Origin: Akkermansia muciniphila
GTDB taxonomy: Bacteria > Verrucomicrobiota > Verrucomicrobiia > Limisphaerales > UBA9464
Assembly: GCA_945898055.1 (NCBI GenBank)
Contig: CAMDGV010000008.1
Span: 30,271-94,270 of the forward strand
Length of the DNA stretch: 64,000 nucleotides
Direction: 5' to 3'
The notes beneath the pieces were generated by a model. It worked only from the letters and a program-made list of their open reading frames with translations, was not told the origin of the DNA and made no database searches. Shown here one piece after another: positions 53,342-62,959 of this stretch (position 1 is its first letter; every line of letters begins with the position of its first letter). The translations under genes and the position numbers were made by a program.

Positions 53342-53550
53342 GTCGGGTAAGTTAGGCCGAATCCCTTACCTAGGTCGAATCACGAATTGAGTCGACCGGG
53401 TTTTTACCATCGCCAGCAAAAAAGCACTGGGCGCCACTCGCCCATCTACGCACCTCCTCCCAATGAAGCAAGGTGCTCTCGGTCGAACGAGGGATCCGCC
53501 ACTTTGACGGTCCGGGCATCGATACAAACTCAGACTCACCCAGACTCACT

Positions 53551-54423
53551 ATGATCCGCATTCCTACTCGCTTTTTAATCTCTATTGCACTCGTTATCGT
53601 AATAACCCTACCTCTCGCTCCCGCTTGTCTAAGTCAGGTTTTCTACACCACACCCGGAAGCTACTATCAACAAAACTTTAATACTCTCGCTAACTCGGGT
53701 TCCTCGGTCACTTGGCAAAATGGACTAACACTGGATGGCGGTTGGTCGCTCTTCCATCGAACATCAGCGTCTGTCGCTTCTCCCATCCCCGTTACCTCCT
53801 ACGCCACCGGAGATGGCTCCAGTGCCATCGGCTCATTTTATAGCTATGGCGTTACCTCCGGATCAGATCGAGCGCTCGGCGGACTCGGTACCGGCGGTGC
53901 CTACTTTGGGTCGCCGGCTAGCGGTGCCACTGCTGGTTGGATTACTTTGGCGGTTCAGAACAAAACCACTTCCCCACTTACCGAATTCACTCTGAGCTAT
54001 GCAGGTGAACAGTGGCGAAATAACGGCGCTGCCAGCCCTCAAACGATGCGTTTCGAATACGGTTTGGGAACGGCTTTTAATACGGTTCCAAACTGGATAG
54101 CCCCGGGGAGTGCCTTCGACTTTACCTCCTTAAACAACTCGACTCTCGCCGCTCGGGTGGATGGTAATACAATCGGATTGTCGCCAGATCATGGAGGTAG
54201 TATTGGCAACTTAACTTGGGAAAGAGATCAGACGCTCTGGTTACGATGGACTGAACTCAATGACGTCGGGAATGATCACGGACTGGCGATCGATGATATC
54301 CAATTTTCGGCTTCATCGGTTCCTGAGCCGTCTGAATATGCAGCCGTAGCGGGTGTCGCCCTCGTCGGATTTGCTGTTTGGCGTCGCCGCTTCAGAATTA
54401 AGGCTCATCCGCTCGACTTCTGA
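53551..54423 (+). CDS. PEP-CTERM protein, secreted
   Basis: It has 290 residues from the ATG at 53551, which opens a signal peptide (FLISIALVIVITLPLAPACLSQ). The body is beta-rich and Gly/Ser/Thr-rich, with no catalytic motif I can name. The C-terminus is a sorting signal: VPEPSEYAAVAGVALVGFAV, then WRRR, i.e. PEP motif, hydrophobic helix and basic end. PEP-CTERM proteins are processed by exosortase and associated with exopolysaccharide and biofilm in PVC and proteobacteria. Exosortase is not in the window. Confidence 0.92.
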   Translation: MIRIPTRFLISIALVIVITLPLAPACLSQVFYTTPGSYYQQNFNTLANSGSSVTWQNGLTLDGGWSLFHRTSASVASPIPVTSYATGDGSSAIGSFYSYGVTSGSDRALGGLGTGGAYFGSPASGATAGWITLAVQNKTTSPLTEFTLSYAGEQWRNNGAASPQTMRFEYGLGTAFNTVPNWIAPGSAFDFTSLNNSTLAARVDGNTIGLSPDHGGSIGNLTWERDQTLWLRWTELNDVGNDHGLAIDDIQFSASSVPEPSEYAAVAGVALVGFAVWRRRFRIKAHPLDF

Positions 54424-54506
54424 CAACTCCACAGCCCCCAAGCCTGAGGGGCCTCTTATCGTCTGGATAAAAATGTCGACAGAGGAGATATCCCAACGAA
54501 GTCACC

Positions 54507-55304
54507 TTGGTCATTGAACCTTCGACGACAAGAGGTGACGCTTCACCCGTGTTCCGTGAACTCGGTGAAATGTTAATGTTGTTCGGCGCCACAACTTGCG
54601 CGCTACCTCTTGTCTGGCGTCAAAGACGGAAGGTAGCGGAACAACTGTTTGAAATCGGGAACGCCAGCCTGTTTATGGCCTGCGTCCTCTCTCTCTTTAT
54701 CGGTGGAGTGCTGGTTTTGCAGGCCGGGCCCCTTCTCGCACAGCGGGGACTCGGATCCCTCCTAGGTGGGCTCGTTGGAGAATCCCTCGCCAAGGAACTC
54801 GGCCCAGTGATGATGGCCATCCTTCTCGCGGGCCGCATCGGCTCCGCTATGGCTGCCGAACTCGGCTCAATGCGCGTTTATCAAGAAATTGATGCCCTCC
54901 GTACTCTGAATATTAATCCCATTCATTTCCTCGTCCTCCCCAGGGTGGTGGCTCTGTCTATTGCTCTTCCTTGTCTCGTCATTTTTGCCCTCCTCACCGG
55001 TTGCGCTGGCGCCGCTCTGGTGGCCTCTCTCAACCACGATGTCGGGGTCACGAGTTCCGCTTTCTTTAATAATCTCAGGGCGACTCTTACCCCAATCGAC
55101 CTCCTCCACGGCTTGTTCAAAACCTTCCTCTTTGCGGTCATGATCGGCGTGGTTTGTTGCAATCAAGGCCTTCAAACCATCGGTGGTCCTCGAGGGATCG
55201 GTCGGAGTGTCACCAAGGCTGTGGTTAATTCTATCGTCTTCATTCTTATTATGGATTACGTGATCACTAGACTCCTCCTTCCCATCGCTCAATTTCACAG
55301 TTGA
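54507..55304 (+). CDS. mlaE: MlaE-family ABC lipid transporter permease
   Basis: It has 265 residues from a TTG; a GTG at 54549 would give a 251-residue protein and is also possible. Five membrane helices; family core FIGGVLVLQAGPLLAQRG, KELGPVMMAILLAGRIGSAMAAELGSMRVYQEIDALRTLNINP and VLPRVVAL. Known role: inner-membrane part of phospholipid transport with MlaD rings. It is followed directly by the ATPase gene; the MCE gene is elsewhere (25 kb). Confidence 0.93.
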   Translation: MVIEPSTTRGDASPVFRELGEMLMLFGATTCALPLVWRQRRKVAEQLFEIGNASLFMACVLSLFIGGVLVLQAGPLLAQRGLGSLLGGLVGESLAKELGPVMMAILLAGRIGSAMAAELGSMRVYQEIDALRTLNINPIHFLVLPRVVALSIALPCLVIFALLTGCAGAALVASLNHDVGVTSSAFFNNLRATLTPIDLLHGLFKTFLFAVMIGVVCCNQGLQTIGGPRGIGRSVTKAVVNSIVFILIMDYVITRLLLPIAQFHS

Positions 55305-55321
55305 TCCTTTTATTTTTACGA

Positions 55322-56089
55322 ATGACTCCCAGCGCCAAGCCGGCCCCAGGTATTCAAGTCCGTATTCTAGGATTAAAAAAATCCTTTGGATCCCAACTCA
55401 TTCTCGATGGCATCAATCTGACCATCCAACCCGGTGAGATTTTCGTCATTATGGGGCCGAGCGGCGCCGGAAAATCGGTCTTCTTGCGTCATCTAATTGG
55501 CCTCGAATCCGCAGATACGGGCGAAGTTCTTCTCAATGACGTTCGAATCGATGATGAGGCCATTCGCGAACGCGTCCGCTTGGCCATGGTCTTTCAAAGT
55601 GGAGGCCTCCTTAATTCACTGACGGTCGCAGAAAATGTCGGTCTTTATCTCACCGAACATCGTCTCTGGAGCCTTGATGAGGTGCATCAAATCGTGATCG
55701 AAAAACTGGCTCTAGTGAATCTCACCGAACGCGATTCTCATAAATATCCGGCGGAACTTTCTGGCGGTATGAAGAAACGGGTCGCGATCGCCCGCGCTCT
55801 GGTTATGGAACCTCAACTCGTCCTCTATGACGAACCCACCAGCGAACTCGACCCCTTGATGGCACTGACGGTTGGGAGAGAAATCCTCAGCGCAAACCGG
55901 AGATCCGGGGCTACTACGGTGGTGGTGACCCATGATCGCGATCTCGCATTTGGAATCGCAGATCGAATCGCTTTTCTCGATGCAGGCCAAATCCTTGCCT
56001 GCGGTACCCCAGCGGAAATTCGTGCCTTCAAAGATCCTCTTATCCACCGTTTCCTCACCGCCGATTTCTCCTCGTACACACTTCGCTAA
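55322..56089 (+). CDS. mlaF: MlaF-family ABC lipid transporter ATPase
   Basis: It has 255 residues from the ATG at 55322; a TTG at 55301 overlapping the mlaE stop is less likely. Walker A is GPSGAGKSVFLRHLIGLE, then VFQSGGLLNSLTVAENV, signature [15 protein letters not shown], Walker B LYDEPTSELDPLMA and VVTHDRDLAFG. The KSVFLRHLIGL and GGMKKR wording is diagnostic of the Mla/Ttg2A group. It is in operon with mlaE. Confidence 0.95.
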   Translation: MTPSAKPAPGIQVRILGLKKSFGSQLILDGINLTIQPGEIFVIMGPSGAGKSVFLRHLIGLESADTGEVLLNDVRIDDEAIRERVRLAMVFQSGGLLNSLTVAENVGLYLTEHRLWSLDEVHQIVIEKLALVNLTERDSHKYPAELSGGMKKRVAIARALVMEPQLVLYDEPTSELDPLMALTVGREILSANRRSGATTVVVTHDRDLAFGIADRIAFLDAGQILACGTPAEIRAFKDPLIHRFLTADFSSYTLR

Positions 56090-56116
56090 AACATTCCTTA
56101 GCTTAAACTCATCGAC

Positions 56117-56740
56117 ATGAACCCCGCTCTGATTCGCCCTTCTCAGCCCGGCGACGCCACTGGGGCCTATTATGTCTGCCTAAAAACTGGGAACTTTGGG
56201 GCCGACGGAGAACCCTTTTACCCAGAGGATCCAGAGGCTCTTGGCCGTCTTTTCGTCGGCCCTTACCTCCTTTACGAACCGTCGTATGCTCTCATTCTTG
56301 AAGACGCTGAGGGCGTCTGTGGTTACGCGCTTGGCGCACTCGATTCTCGGCGCTTTTACGCTCGTTACGACTCCGACTGGCGCCCAAATTTGTGCCGCCA
56401 ATTTCCCGATCCATCAGGTAAGGCCGCCAACTACACCCGGGTCCAACAGGTTTATAGTTGGTATCATCACCCCGATTACACCTGCCCAGAACCGTATGAA
56501 TTGTATCCATCACACCTCCACATCGATTTACTAGAACGCGTGCAGGGCCGCGGATTTGGTCGGCGAATGCTCGAGCAGGTCCTGGACAACCTCCGCCGTG
56601 ACGGGTCACCGGGTGCCCATCTCGGGGTCAGTCTCGCTAATCCTTCAGCTCAAAAATTTTATACTAAACTCGGGTTTAAAGAACTCATCAAAGTCGGTGA
56701 AGGCACCGACGGTTGCCTCTACATGGGGCGCGCTTTTTAA
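56117..56740 (+). CDS. GNAT-family N-acetyltransferase
   Basis: It has 207 residues. The acetyl-CoA loop is VQGRGFGRRMLEQVLDNLR (RxxGxG), followed by GAHLGVSLANPSAQKFYTKLGF, the standard GNAT C-terminal part. The N-terminal half, with DATGAYYVCLKTGNFGADG and YDSDWRPNLCRQFPDPSG, resembles the acetyltransferase-like domain seen with O-GlcNAcases. Substrate unknown. It starts 27 bases after mlaF and may belong to that transcript. Confidence 0.88.
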   Translation: MNPALIRPSQPGDATGAYYVCLKTGNFGADGEPFYPEDPEALGRLFVGPYLLYEPSYALILEDAEGVCGYALGALDSRRFYARYDSDWRPNLCRQFPDPSGKAANYTRVQQVYSWYHHPDYTCPEPYELYPSHLHIDLLERVQGRGFGRRMLEQVLDNLRRDGSPGAHLGVSLANPSAQKFYTKLGFKELIKVGEGTDGCLYMGRAF

Positions 56741-56812
56741 ATCATCTCTCAACGGATTTTCATCGTTGAAAGCCTCGGACGAATTGAGACTCGCTGGACC
56801 CAACAACTTCTC

Positions 56813-58069
56813 ATGAACAACGTTGCTACGACCAAAAAAGGGATTCTACACGGCCGCCTTCTCCCCTTCTTCCACGTCTTCAGCGAAAATCCCACCCTCT
56901 CCGCGATCCGTGCCGGAATGGTTTCTGTGGTGCCTCTTACGATTATCGGTGGCCTGTTTATGATCTTGGCATTTCTGCCTATAAACGGTTGGGAAAAGCG
57001 GATCGAAGCCTACCTCCCACTACTCCAGGTTCCAGTCACTGCCACCTTCGGCTTGCTGGCTATTTTTGTTTGCTTTGCCATTGGTTATGATCTTGGCCGT
57101 CGCCTCAATCAAGAGGCGGTGGTCAGTGCTGGACTCTCGACTCTCGTCTTTCTCCTCATCCAAATTGATCCCAAGACCCAATTGCTAGTGATGGATTCCT
57201 TGGGTTCCCGCGGGCTCTTCTCTGCCATTCTTATCGCCGTCGTTTCAGTGCGGGTTCAAGCGTGGTTCACTCATCAGAATTGGGTCATCCGATTACCAAA
57301 ATCAGTGCCTGCTGTGGTTTATGAATCTTTCTTGTCCTTAACCCCCATGGTCTTTCTGATGGCGTTCTTTTGGATGATTCGTTTCGTCCTAGATATTGAT
57401 GTTAATACCGCGCTTCAAACTCTGTTTAAACCTCTGGTCTTTGCCCTCAATACTCTCCCCGGGATCTTGGTTTACGCTTTTCTCGTCACCTTACTCTGGT
57501 CCATCGGTATCAATGGCGACAATGCGCTCGATGCCGTCGTTGCGCCCATCTTTCTTCAATACCTCGCTGAAAATATTGACGCCCTCAGCAAGGGCCAACC
57601 CATGCCGTATATTACCGCCAACGGTTTCTTCACAACCTTCGTCAATGTCGGCGGTACTGGTGCCACACTCGCCCTCGCATTGGTCCTCTGGAAATCACGC
57701 GACCCAGGCTTCCGACAAGTCAGTCGACTGTCGCTTCCAACTCAAATCTTCCAGATCAATGAACCGATGTTCTTCGGCCTTCCCATCGTTCTGAATCCGA
57801 TCTTTATGGTGCCTTATATTTTAAACGCACTTCTCCTCACAGCAGGGACCTACTTACTCATGATGTGGGGTCTGATCGGCAAACCTTTCGTCAATGTCCC
57901 GTGGACAACCCCTCCCGTGCTCGGACATTACCTGATGACAGGTGGAGATTGGCGGGCAGCTGTCTGGGGCGTGGTTTCCATTTTTATCGCGATGGCTGTC
58001 TACTGGCCCTTCGCCAAGGCCGCCGAGCGTCAGCGCCTCAGCACGTCAGCGGTCGATAGGAGCCACTAA
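56813..58069 (+). CDS. PTS EIIC membrane component (lactose/cellobiose type), orphan
   Basis: It has 418 residues and ~10 membrane helices. Motifs of the CelB/LacE EIIC: GMVSVVPLTIIGGLFMILAFLP, SIGINGDNALDAVVAPI, FTTFVNVGGTGATLALAL and INEPMFFGLPIVLNP; E in NEP and the histidine-free GGTG loop lie at the substrate site. Normally it works with EIIA and EIIB carrying the phosphoryl group; neither is near. It may serve as a facilitator or use distant partners. The gene is followed by two sulfatases on the same strand, so a role in glycan sugars is a guess. Confidence 0.9.
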   Translation: MNNVATTKKGILHGRLLPFFHVFSENPTLSAIRAGMVSVVPLTIIGGLFMILAFLPINGWEKRIEAYLPLLQVPVTATFGLLAIFVCFAIGYDLGRRLNQEAVVSAGLSTLVFLLIQIDPKTQLLVMDSLGSRGLFSAILIAVVSVRVQAWFTHQNWVIRLPKSVPAVVYESFLSLTPMVFLMAFFWMIRFVLDIDVNTALQTLFKPLVFALNTLPGILVYAFLVTLLWSIGINGDNALDAVVAPIFLQYLAENIDALSKGQPMPYITANGFFTTFVNVGGTGATLALALVLWKSRDPGFRQVSRLSLPTQIFQINEPMFFGLPIVLNPIFMVPYILNALLLTAGTYLLMMWGLIGKPFVNVPWTTPPVLGHYLMTGGDWRAAVWGVVSIFIAMAVYWPFAKAAERQRLSTSAVDRSH

Positions 58070-58183
58070 GCCCTTTTTAAGTCTCTTCAATCCGACTCTG
58101 CTCCTCTCAATTTTTTACTTCCGCTTCGAATGGCAATTCAAGGGTGCGACACGAAACATATCCGTGTAAGCTAACCTCAAGCC

Positions 58184-59545
58184 ATGCCACTTCAGTCTTC
58201 TAAAACCCGACGTTGGTCCGGTTGGTTCTGTTGGATTTATTGCCTGCACTCTTTCCTCATCACCTGTTGGGTGAGTTCTCTTTTGGCTGCTCCAGCTAAA
58301 CCACCCAATATTCTACTCATTATCTCCGACGATCAGGCTTGGAATGACTATGGCTTCATGGGCCATCCCTCTATCCGAACGCCTCGACTCGACCGGTTGG
58401 CAGCGGAATCCGCCTGTTTCACCCGAGGCTATGTTCCCTCGAGCCTCTGCTGCCCCAGCCTAGCCTCCATTCTTACCGGTCTCCCTCCCCAACGGCATCG
58501 CGTCGTTTGCAATGATCCGCCCAGGCCGCCATCTATCCCAGCAAGCTCCTTTTATCGTAGCCCAGAATTTCTCGCCGGTCGGGACCGCTTGGCCGGCTTT
58601 ATCGAAGCAGTTCCTACCTTGCCAAAATCTCTCGCTTCTCGCGGGTACCAAAGCTTTCAAAGCGGTAAATGGTGGCAGGGAAATTATTCTCATGGCGGCT
58701 TCACTCATGGGATGACCCGCGGCGAAAGACATGGGGACGAAGGCCTTATCATCGGCAGAACCACACTAGAACCGATCGACTCCTTCGTTAGTCAAGCAGA
58801 GCACGCCGGCAAGCCCTGGATGGTTTGGTATGCACCGATGATGCCGCACGATCCACATACCCCGCCCGAACGGCTCTTAGCCAAATACCGCACGATCGCA
58901 CCTTCTCTGCACGTCGCCCGCTACTGGGCTATGGTGGAATGGTTCGACGAAACTTGCGGGCACCTGCTAGATATGTTGGATCGCAAAGGGCTCGCAGAAA
59001 ATACTGTGGTGGCCTATGTCGCTGATAATGGTTGGATCACCGATCCAATCACCGGTCGCTTCGCTTCGCGCTCCAAACAATCACCCTACGACGGCGGCCT
59101 CCGCACTCCAATTCTCCTGCGCTGGCCCAGCCGAATCAAACCCTTCCGCGACGATACGCATCCAGTCTCAAGTCTCGATTTGATGCCCACACTTTTAGAG
59201 GCCGCGGGTCTGCCGAAGCCAGCTGGGTTGACCGGTATTTCCTTGCTGCAAGCACGCGCCTTCCGCCAACGCACCGCAATTCATGGGGCTTGCTTCACTC
59301 ATAATGGGGTCGACCTCGATCATCCTGAAAGCGGGCTCCGTTGGCGGTGGATTATTGACGGTCCATGGAAACTCATCTTACCCGCTTCTTGGAATGAACC
59401 CAATCAAGTCCCCGAATTATATCATCTAATGAAAGACCCCGGCGAATTACACAATCTCGCAACGCTGCATCCGGGTCGAGTCCACTCTCTCCGTCGTAAA
59501 GCGGATCGCGAATGGAATCCGCAGCCGCCCTTGATCCGAAATTGA
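58184..59545 (+). CDS. Sulfatase with atypical active-site motif
   Basis: It has 453 residues and a signal-like N-terminus (hydrophobic stretch ~15-35, ending LLAAPAK). Metal site: IISDDQAWNDYGFMG. The formylglycine motif C-x-P-S-R reads C89-C90-P91-S92-L93, so the usual arginine is leucine. The second half has HDPHTPPERL, YVADNGWI and SRSKQSPYDGGLRTP. The family is type I arylsulfatase-like alkaline phosphatase superfamily. CxPSL versions exist in PVC sulfatases as I recall, so it may be active. It is 43 bases from the next sulfatase; the pair is probably one operon for sulfated polysaccharides. Confidence 0.9.
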   Translation: MPLQSSKTRRWSGWFCWIYCLHSFLITCWVSSLLAAPAKPPNILLIISDDQAWNDYGFMGHPSIRTPRLDRLAAESACFTRGYVPSSLCCPSLASILTGLPPQRHRVVCNDPPRPPSIPASSFYRSPEFLAGRDRLAGFIEAVPTLPKSLASRGYQSFQSGKWWQGNYSHGGFTHGMTRGERHGDEGLIIGRTTLEPIDSFVSQAEHAGKPWMVWYAPMMPHDPHTPPERLLAKYRTIAPSLHVARYWAMVEWFDETCGHLLDMLDRKGLAENTVVAYVADNGWITDPITGRFASRSKQSPYDGGLRTPILLRWPSRIKPFRDDTHPVSSLDLMPTLLEAAGLPKPAGLTGISLLQARAFRQRTAIHGACFTHNGVDLDHPESGLRWRWIIDGPWKLILPASWNEPNQVPELYHLMKDPGELHNLATLHPGRVHSLRRKADREWNPQPPLIRN

Positions 59546-59588
59546 AGCCTCGAACTTCCTCTAACTTGCCACTCTACCCAACAAGGCT

Positions 59589-61049
59589 ATGACCCGCTAC
59601 CTCTGCTCTTTTTTTCTCTTCTGTGGATGGTTCCACCTGCCCAGCACCACGGCCGGGCCCGCCCCCAATATCGTGTTCCTTTTTGCCGACGACCAACGAG
59701 CCGACACAATCGGGGCTTGGGGTAATCCTCATATTCAGACGCCGAATCTAGACCGCTTGGTGGCACGCGGATTTAGCTTTCGAGGCAATTACTGTTTTGG
59801 CGGCAATAGCGGGGCGGTCTGCATTCCCAGTCGAGCTATGCTGATGAGCGGTCGCACTTGGTACAAGACTCCCCATTCACTCGAGGGTGTGACCACCTTT
59901 CCAGAACATCTGCGTCGACACGGCTATGAAACGTTTGCCACGGGCAAATGGCACAATGGGCAACCTTCATTTCTACGCAGCTTCGATCAAGGCCGATCCA
60001 TCCATTTCGGTGGGATGGATGATCACACAAAAATTTCAATTCAAGACCTTAACTCTGATCGCTCTTTCACCGCAAAACGTCCCGCTGAACATTTTTCCAG
60101 TGAGCAATTTGCTGATCGAATCATCGAATTCCTCAGGCGGCCGGTAAAAGATAAACCATTTCTAGCTTATGTCGCTTTTACCGCTCCACATGATCCTCGT
60201 AATCCCCCTGAAAACTGGCGCCCAAAAAAGGGGGAACTGCTTCCACCACTGCCAGCTAATTATTTGCCACAACATCCCTTTAATAATGGTGAACTCGTGC
60301 TGCGCGACGAAGAATTACTCCCTTGGCCGCGTCCGCCAGCAGCAGTGCGGGAGCAGTTAGGCGAGTACTATGGGTTGATCCGTCATTTGGATGCGCAGAT
60401 TGGCCGAATCCTCGATGCCCTAGCTCGCTCTCCTCACGCCTCCAACACCTACATTGTCTACGCCGCAGACCATGGTCTCGCTTTGGGCAGCCACGGGCTC
60501 TTGGGCAAACAAAATGTCTACGAGCCTAGTATGCGTTGCCCCCTAATTATCGCGGGCCCCAGTATTCCCAGTGGGAAAAGTACCACTGCCTTCACCTATC
60601 TCTACGATCTTTTTCCTACGTTCTGTCGCTTAACCCAAACTCCAGTTCAACCCGACTTAGACGGCTTCGATCTAAGCCCGCTCTGGAATGGATCAGCCAC
60701 CACCCTGCGTGACTCGGTGTTTCTACCCTACCAAGGCTCAATGCGAGCCTTACGCGACGAACGTTGGAAGTTGATTTGTTATCCCCAAGTAAATCACCGC
60801 CAACTCTTCGACCTCCACACCGACCCAGACGAACGGGTGAATGTTGCTGGGGATCCAGCCCATCGGGCCACGATCGACCGTTTACTCACCCAAATGCAGG
60901 CGTGGCAAAAACAAGTGGGCGACACCCAAACCCTGACCGTTTCAAACCCCAAGCCTCTCATCCGGGATCTCACTGGGTTAAAACGAAAACCCGATCCTTG
61001 GCAACCCCAATGGGTCGTGGAAAAATACTTCAACCAACTCACCCCATGA
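59589..61049 (+). CDS. Sulfatase, secreted
   Basis: It has 486 residues and an N-terminal signal peptide (YLCSFFLFCGWFHLPSTTA). Metal site VFLFADDQRADTIGAWG; the formylglycine motif C78-I-P-S-R82 is canonical (VCIPSRAMLMSG). Further motifs are GKWHNGQPSF, FTAPHDPRNPP, YAADHGLALGSHGLLGKQNVYE and the sulfate lysine in that last block. The wording is near choline-sulfatase/iduronate-sulfatase-like groups, without proof of substrate. It forms a pair with the upstream sulfatase. Confidence 0.94.
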   Translation: MTRYLCSFFLFCGWFHLPSTTAGPAPNIVFLFADDQRADTIGAWGNPHIQTPNLDRLVARGFSFRGNYCFGGNSGAVCIPSRAMLMSGRTWYKTPHSLEGVTTFPEHLRRHGYETFATGKWHNGQPSFLRSFDQGRSIHFGGMDDHTKISIQDLNSDRSFTAKRPAEHFSSEQFADRIIEFLRRPVKDKPFLAYVAFTAPHDPRNPPENWRPKKGELLPPLPANYLPQHPFNNGELVLRDEELLPWPRPPAAVREQLGEYYGLIRHLDAQIGRILDALARSPHASNTYIVYAADHGLALGSHGLLGKQNVYEPSMRCPLIIAGPSIPSGKSTTAFTYLYDLFPTFCRLTQTPVQPDLDGFDLSPLWNGSATTLRDSVFLPYQGSMRALRDERWKLICYPQVNHRQLFDLHTDPDERVNVAGDPAHRATIDRLLTQMQAWQKQVGDTQTLTVSNPKPLIRDLTGLKRKPDPWQPQWVVEKYFNQLTP

Positions 61050-61200
61050 TCACGGAAATGCTGTCTCTCCAAGGCGTGTCAACCCTTCAAGACGCAGTAA
61101 TTTGGAACCACGAGAGGCACGAATTAAAGCCGCGTTTTCGACTTCGTCTCTTTGCGAGAATGTTCGATAAAATTGGGTCTTTTTTGAATTAAATGACTCT

Positions 61201-61542
61201 TTAGGTGGTGCCTTGGAAACGTTCGATGTCCACGAAGCTCTCCAGTAAATGGACCGGGTGGTGATCGAGTGACCGCCAGTCGGCGCTGATCCGTCGAGTG
61301 ATCCGGGCCAACAGGTGGCTGGCCAGATAGGGCACCTTCACCTAGGGCAATATCAGGGAGCGGATGTTACACGTGCCGCGAAATCTTTCAGCCGTCCCCA
61401 GCATCCACTCATCCCCAATGCGGGCGCGTTCCTTTGCGATCCGCTGACGGCTCCACTTGGGATGCTCCTCCACCCATCCCCGCAACCACGCCACTTCCTC
61501 AAATCTCACCGGCCGCCTTTGCCCAAAAAGTCCTGCCCGCAA
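61201..61542 (-). pseudogene. Relic of a DUF4338 (DruA-like) transposon protein
   Basis: On the minus strand one frame reads RPVRFEEVAWLRGWVEEHPK, WSRQRIAKERARIGDEW, NIRSLILP, a TAG, then VKVPYLASHLLARITRRISA, DW and LLESFVDIERFQGT before TAA at 61201-61203. This matches the start (WLRxWxxEHPxWSRxxxAxELC) and the end (LxLPWVxVPxLASHLL to LLETFVxxxRFxGTC) of DUF4338 proteins. The stop stands exactly where W is expected (TGG to TAG). About 150 central residues are deleted. So it is an internally deleted and interrupted mobile-element gene between the sulfatases and uxaE. Confidence 0.7.
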
Positions 61543-61699
61543 GCCGTCCTTCTTGAACTCCTTGCCTTCGGTAGTTCAGCCCATTCACCGACAACTCGTG
61601 AAGGCACGGCTCGCCACTAGCCCAGCTCCGAGTGTTTGTTTTCTTCGCCGAAGCAGGCTGGAACAACCACGCAGCCTTCGACTAAACTAACCCAACACA

Positions 61700-62959
61700 A
61701 TGAGTAATTCCTTGATTCTTGACCGCTTCTCCGTCGGCGTCGGCGATCGCTTCGCCCATCAGGCTGACGCACAACTGCAGGCCTTTATCTTAGCAGCAGC
61801 CCATGGCGTCGAGGTCACCCCCGTCTGGAATAAATCGAATCGCGAGCATTCTATTATCGGCTCAGAACCTGCCACCACCCGCGCGGCCGCCGATTCTGCC
61901 GTCCACAAAGCGTCCTGGAAACGTCCCTATTTCCTCGATGCAGATCATATTCGACTCGAAACCGTGGAACGGTTTCTCGCTCCGTGCGACTTCTTTACCA
62001 TCGATGTCGCTGATGCCATTGGTCAACCCGCCCCCGCCTCGGCCGTCGAGATATTTTTAGACCGTCACCCTGAACTGATCGGAAGCCTCTCCTTGCAAAG
62101 CATCGAAGCGCCCTTCAACACCACCCGCACCGGTATCGCTCAAATTGCTGGTAAATACCTGCTGGCCACCCAGGAAGCCGGCCGCATCTATCGCCATATT
62201 GCCGCACGAAAAGGGACCGGTTGCTTCATTACTGAAGTGTCAATGGACGAGACAGATTTACCCCAAACACCCCCTGAACTTCTGCTCATTCTTGTGGCCC
62301 TCGCCGATGAAGGTGTTCCCGTCCAAACAATCGCACCCAAGTTCACTGGGCGCTTTAATAAAGGGGTAGATTATGTCGGCGACATCACCCAATTCGAACG
62401 AGAATTCAACGATGACCTCGCCGTGATTGCTCACGCCGTCAGCCAATACGGGTTGCCGGCTGAACTCAAACTCAGCGTGCATTCGGGGAGCGACAAGTTC
62501 TCCATTTACGGCCCCATCCGCCGCGCTCTAAAACGTTTTAACGCGGGGGTTCACCTCAAAACTGCCGGTACAACGTGGTTAGAAGAAGTCATTGGACTTG
62601 CGGGTGCGGGAGGCAACGGATTGGAATTGGCTCAAGAAATCTACGCTGAAGCCCTCAGTCACATCGATGAATTATGTGCTCCCTATGCCACAGTCATCGA
62701 TATCGATCGCGACCGATTGCCCTCAGCCAACACGGTTGATTCATGGACTTCCGATCAGTTCGTGGCCGCACTGCAACATCATCCCAACCATCCAAGCTTC
62801 AACTCAAGTCTCAGACAATTGGTCCATGTGGGATTCAAGGTCGCCGCAAAAATGGGGCCTCGTTATTTGAATGCCTTGAAACACTACGAAAAAGAGGTCT
62901 CCAGTACCGTAACCAATAATCTTTTTGAGCGTCATTTGAAACCCTTGTTTCTGGAGTGA
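61700..62959 (+). CDS. uxaE: Tagaturonate epimerase family protein
   Basis: It has 419 residues. FSVGVGDRFAHQADAQLQAF, VTPVWNKSNREHSIIGSEP, FLDADHIRLETVERFLAPCDFFTIDVADAIG, IAPKFTGRFNKGVDYVGDI and ELKLSVHSGSDKFSIYGPIRRAL give a pattern I know from the UxaE (tagaturonate/fructuronate epimerase) family. Metal-binding His/Asp clusters are likely (DADH, SVHSGSDKF, HLKTAGTTWLEE). It would interconvert D-tagaturonate and D-fructuronate in galacturonate (pectin) breakdown. No other uronate gene is in the window. It stands alone after the transposon relic. Confidence 0.85.
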   Translation: MSNSLILDRFSVGVGDRFAHQADAQLQAFILAAAHGVEVTPVWNKSNREHSIIGSEPATTRAAADSAVHKASWKRPYFLDADHIRLETVERFLAPCDFFTIDVADAIGQPAPASAVEIFLDRHPELIGSLSLQSIEAPFNTTRTGIAQIAGKYLLATQEAGRIYRHIAARKGTGCFITEVSMDETDLPQTPPELLLILVALADEGVPVQTIAPKFTGRFNKGVDYVGDITQFEREFNDDLAVIAHAVSQYGLPAELKLSVHSGSDKFSIYGPIRRALKRFNAGVHLKTAGTTWLEEVIGLAGAGGNGLELAQEIYAEALSHIDELCAPYATVIDIDRDRLPSANTVDSWTSDQFVAALQHHPNHPSFNSSLRQLVHVGFKVAAKMGPRYLNALKHYEKEVSSTVTNNLFERHLKPLFLE

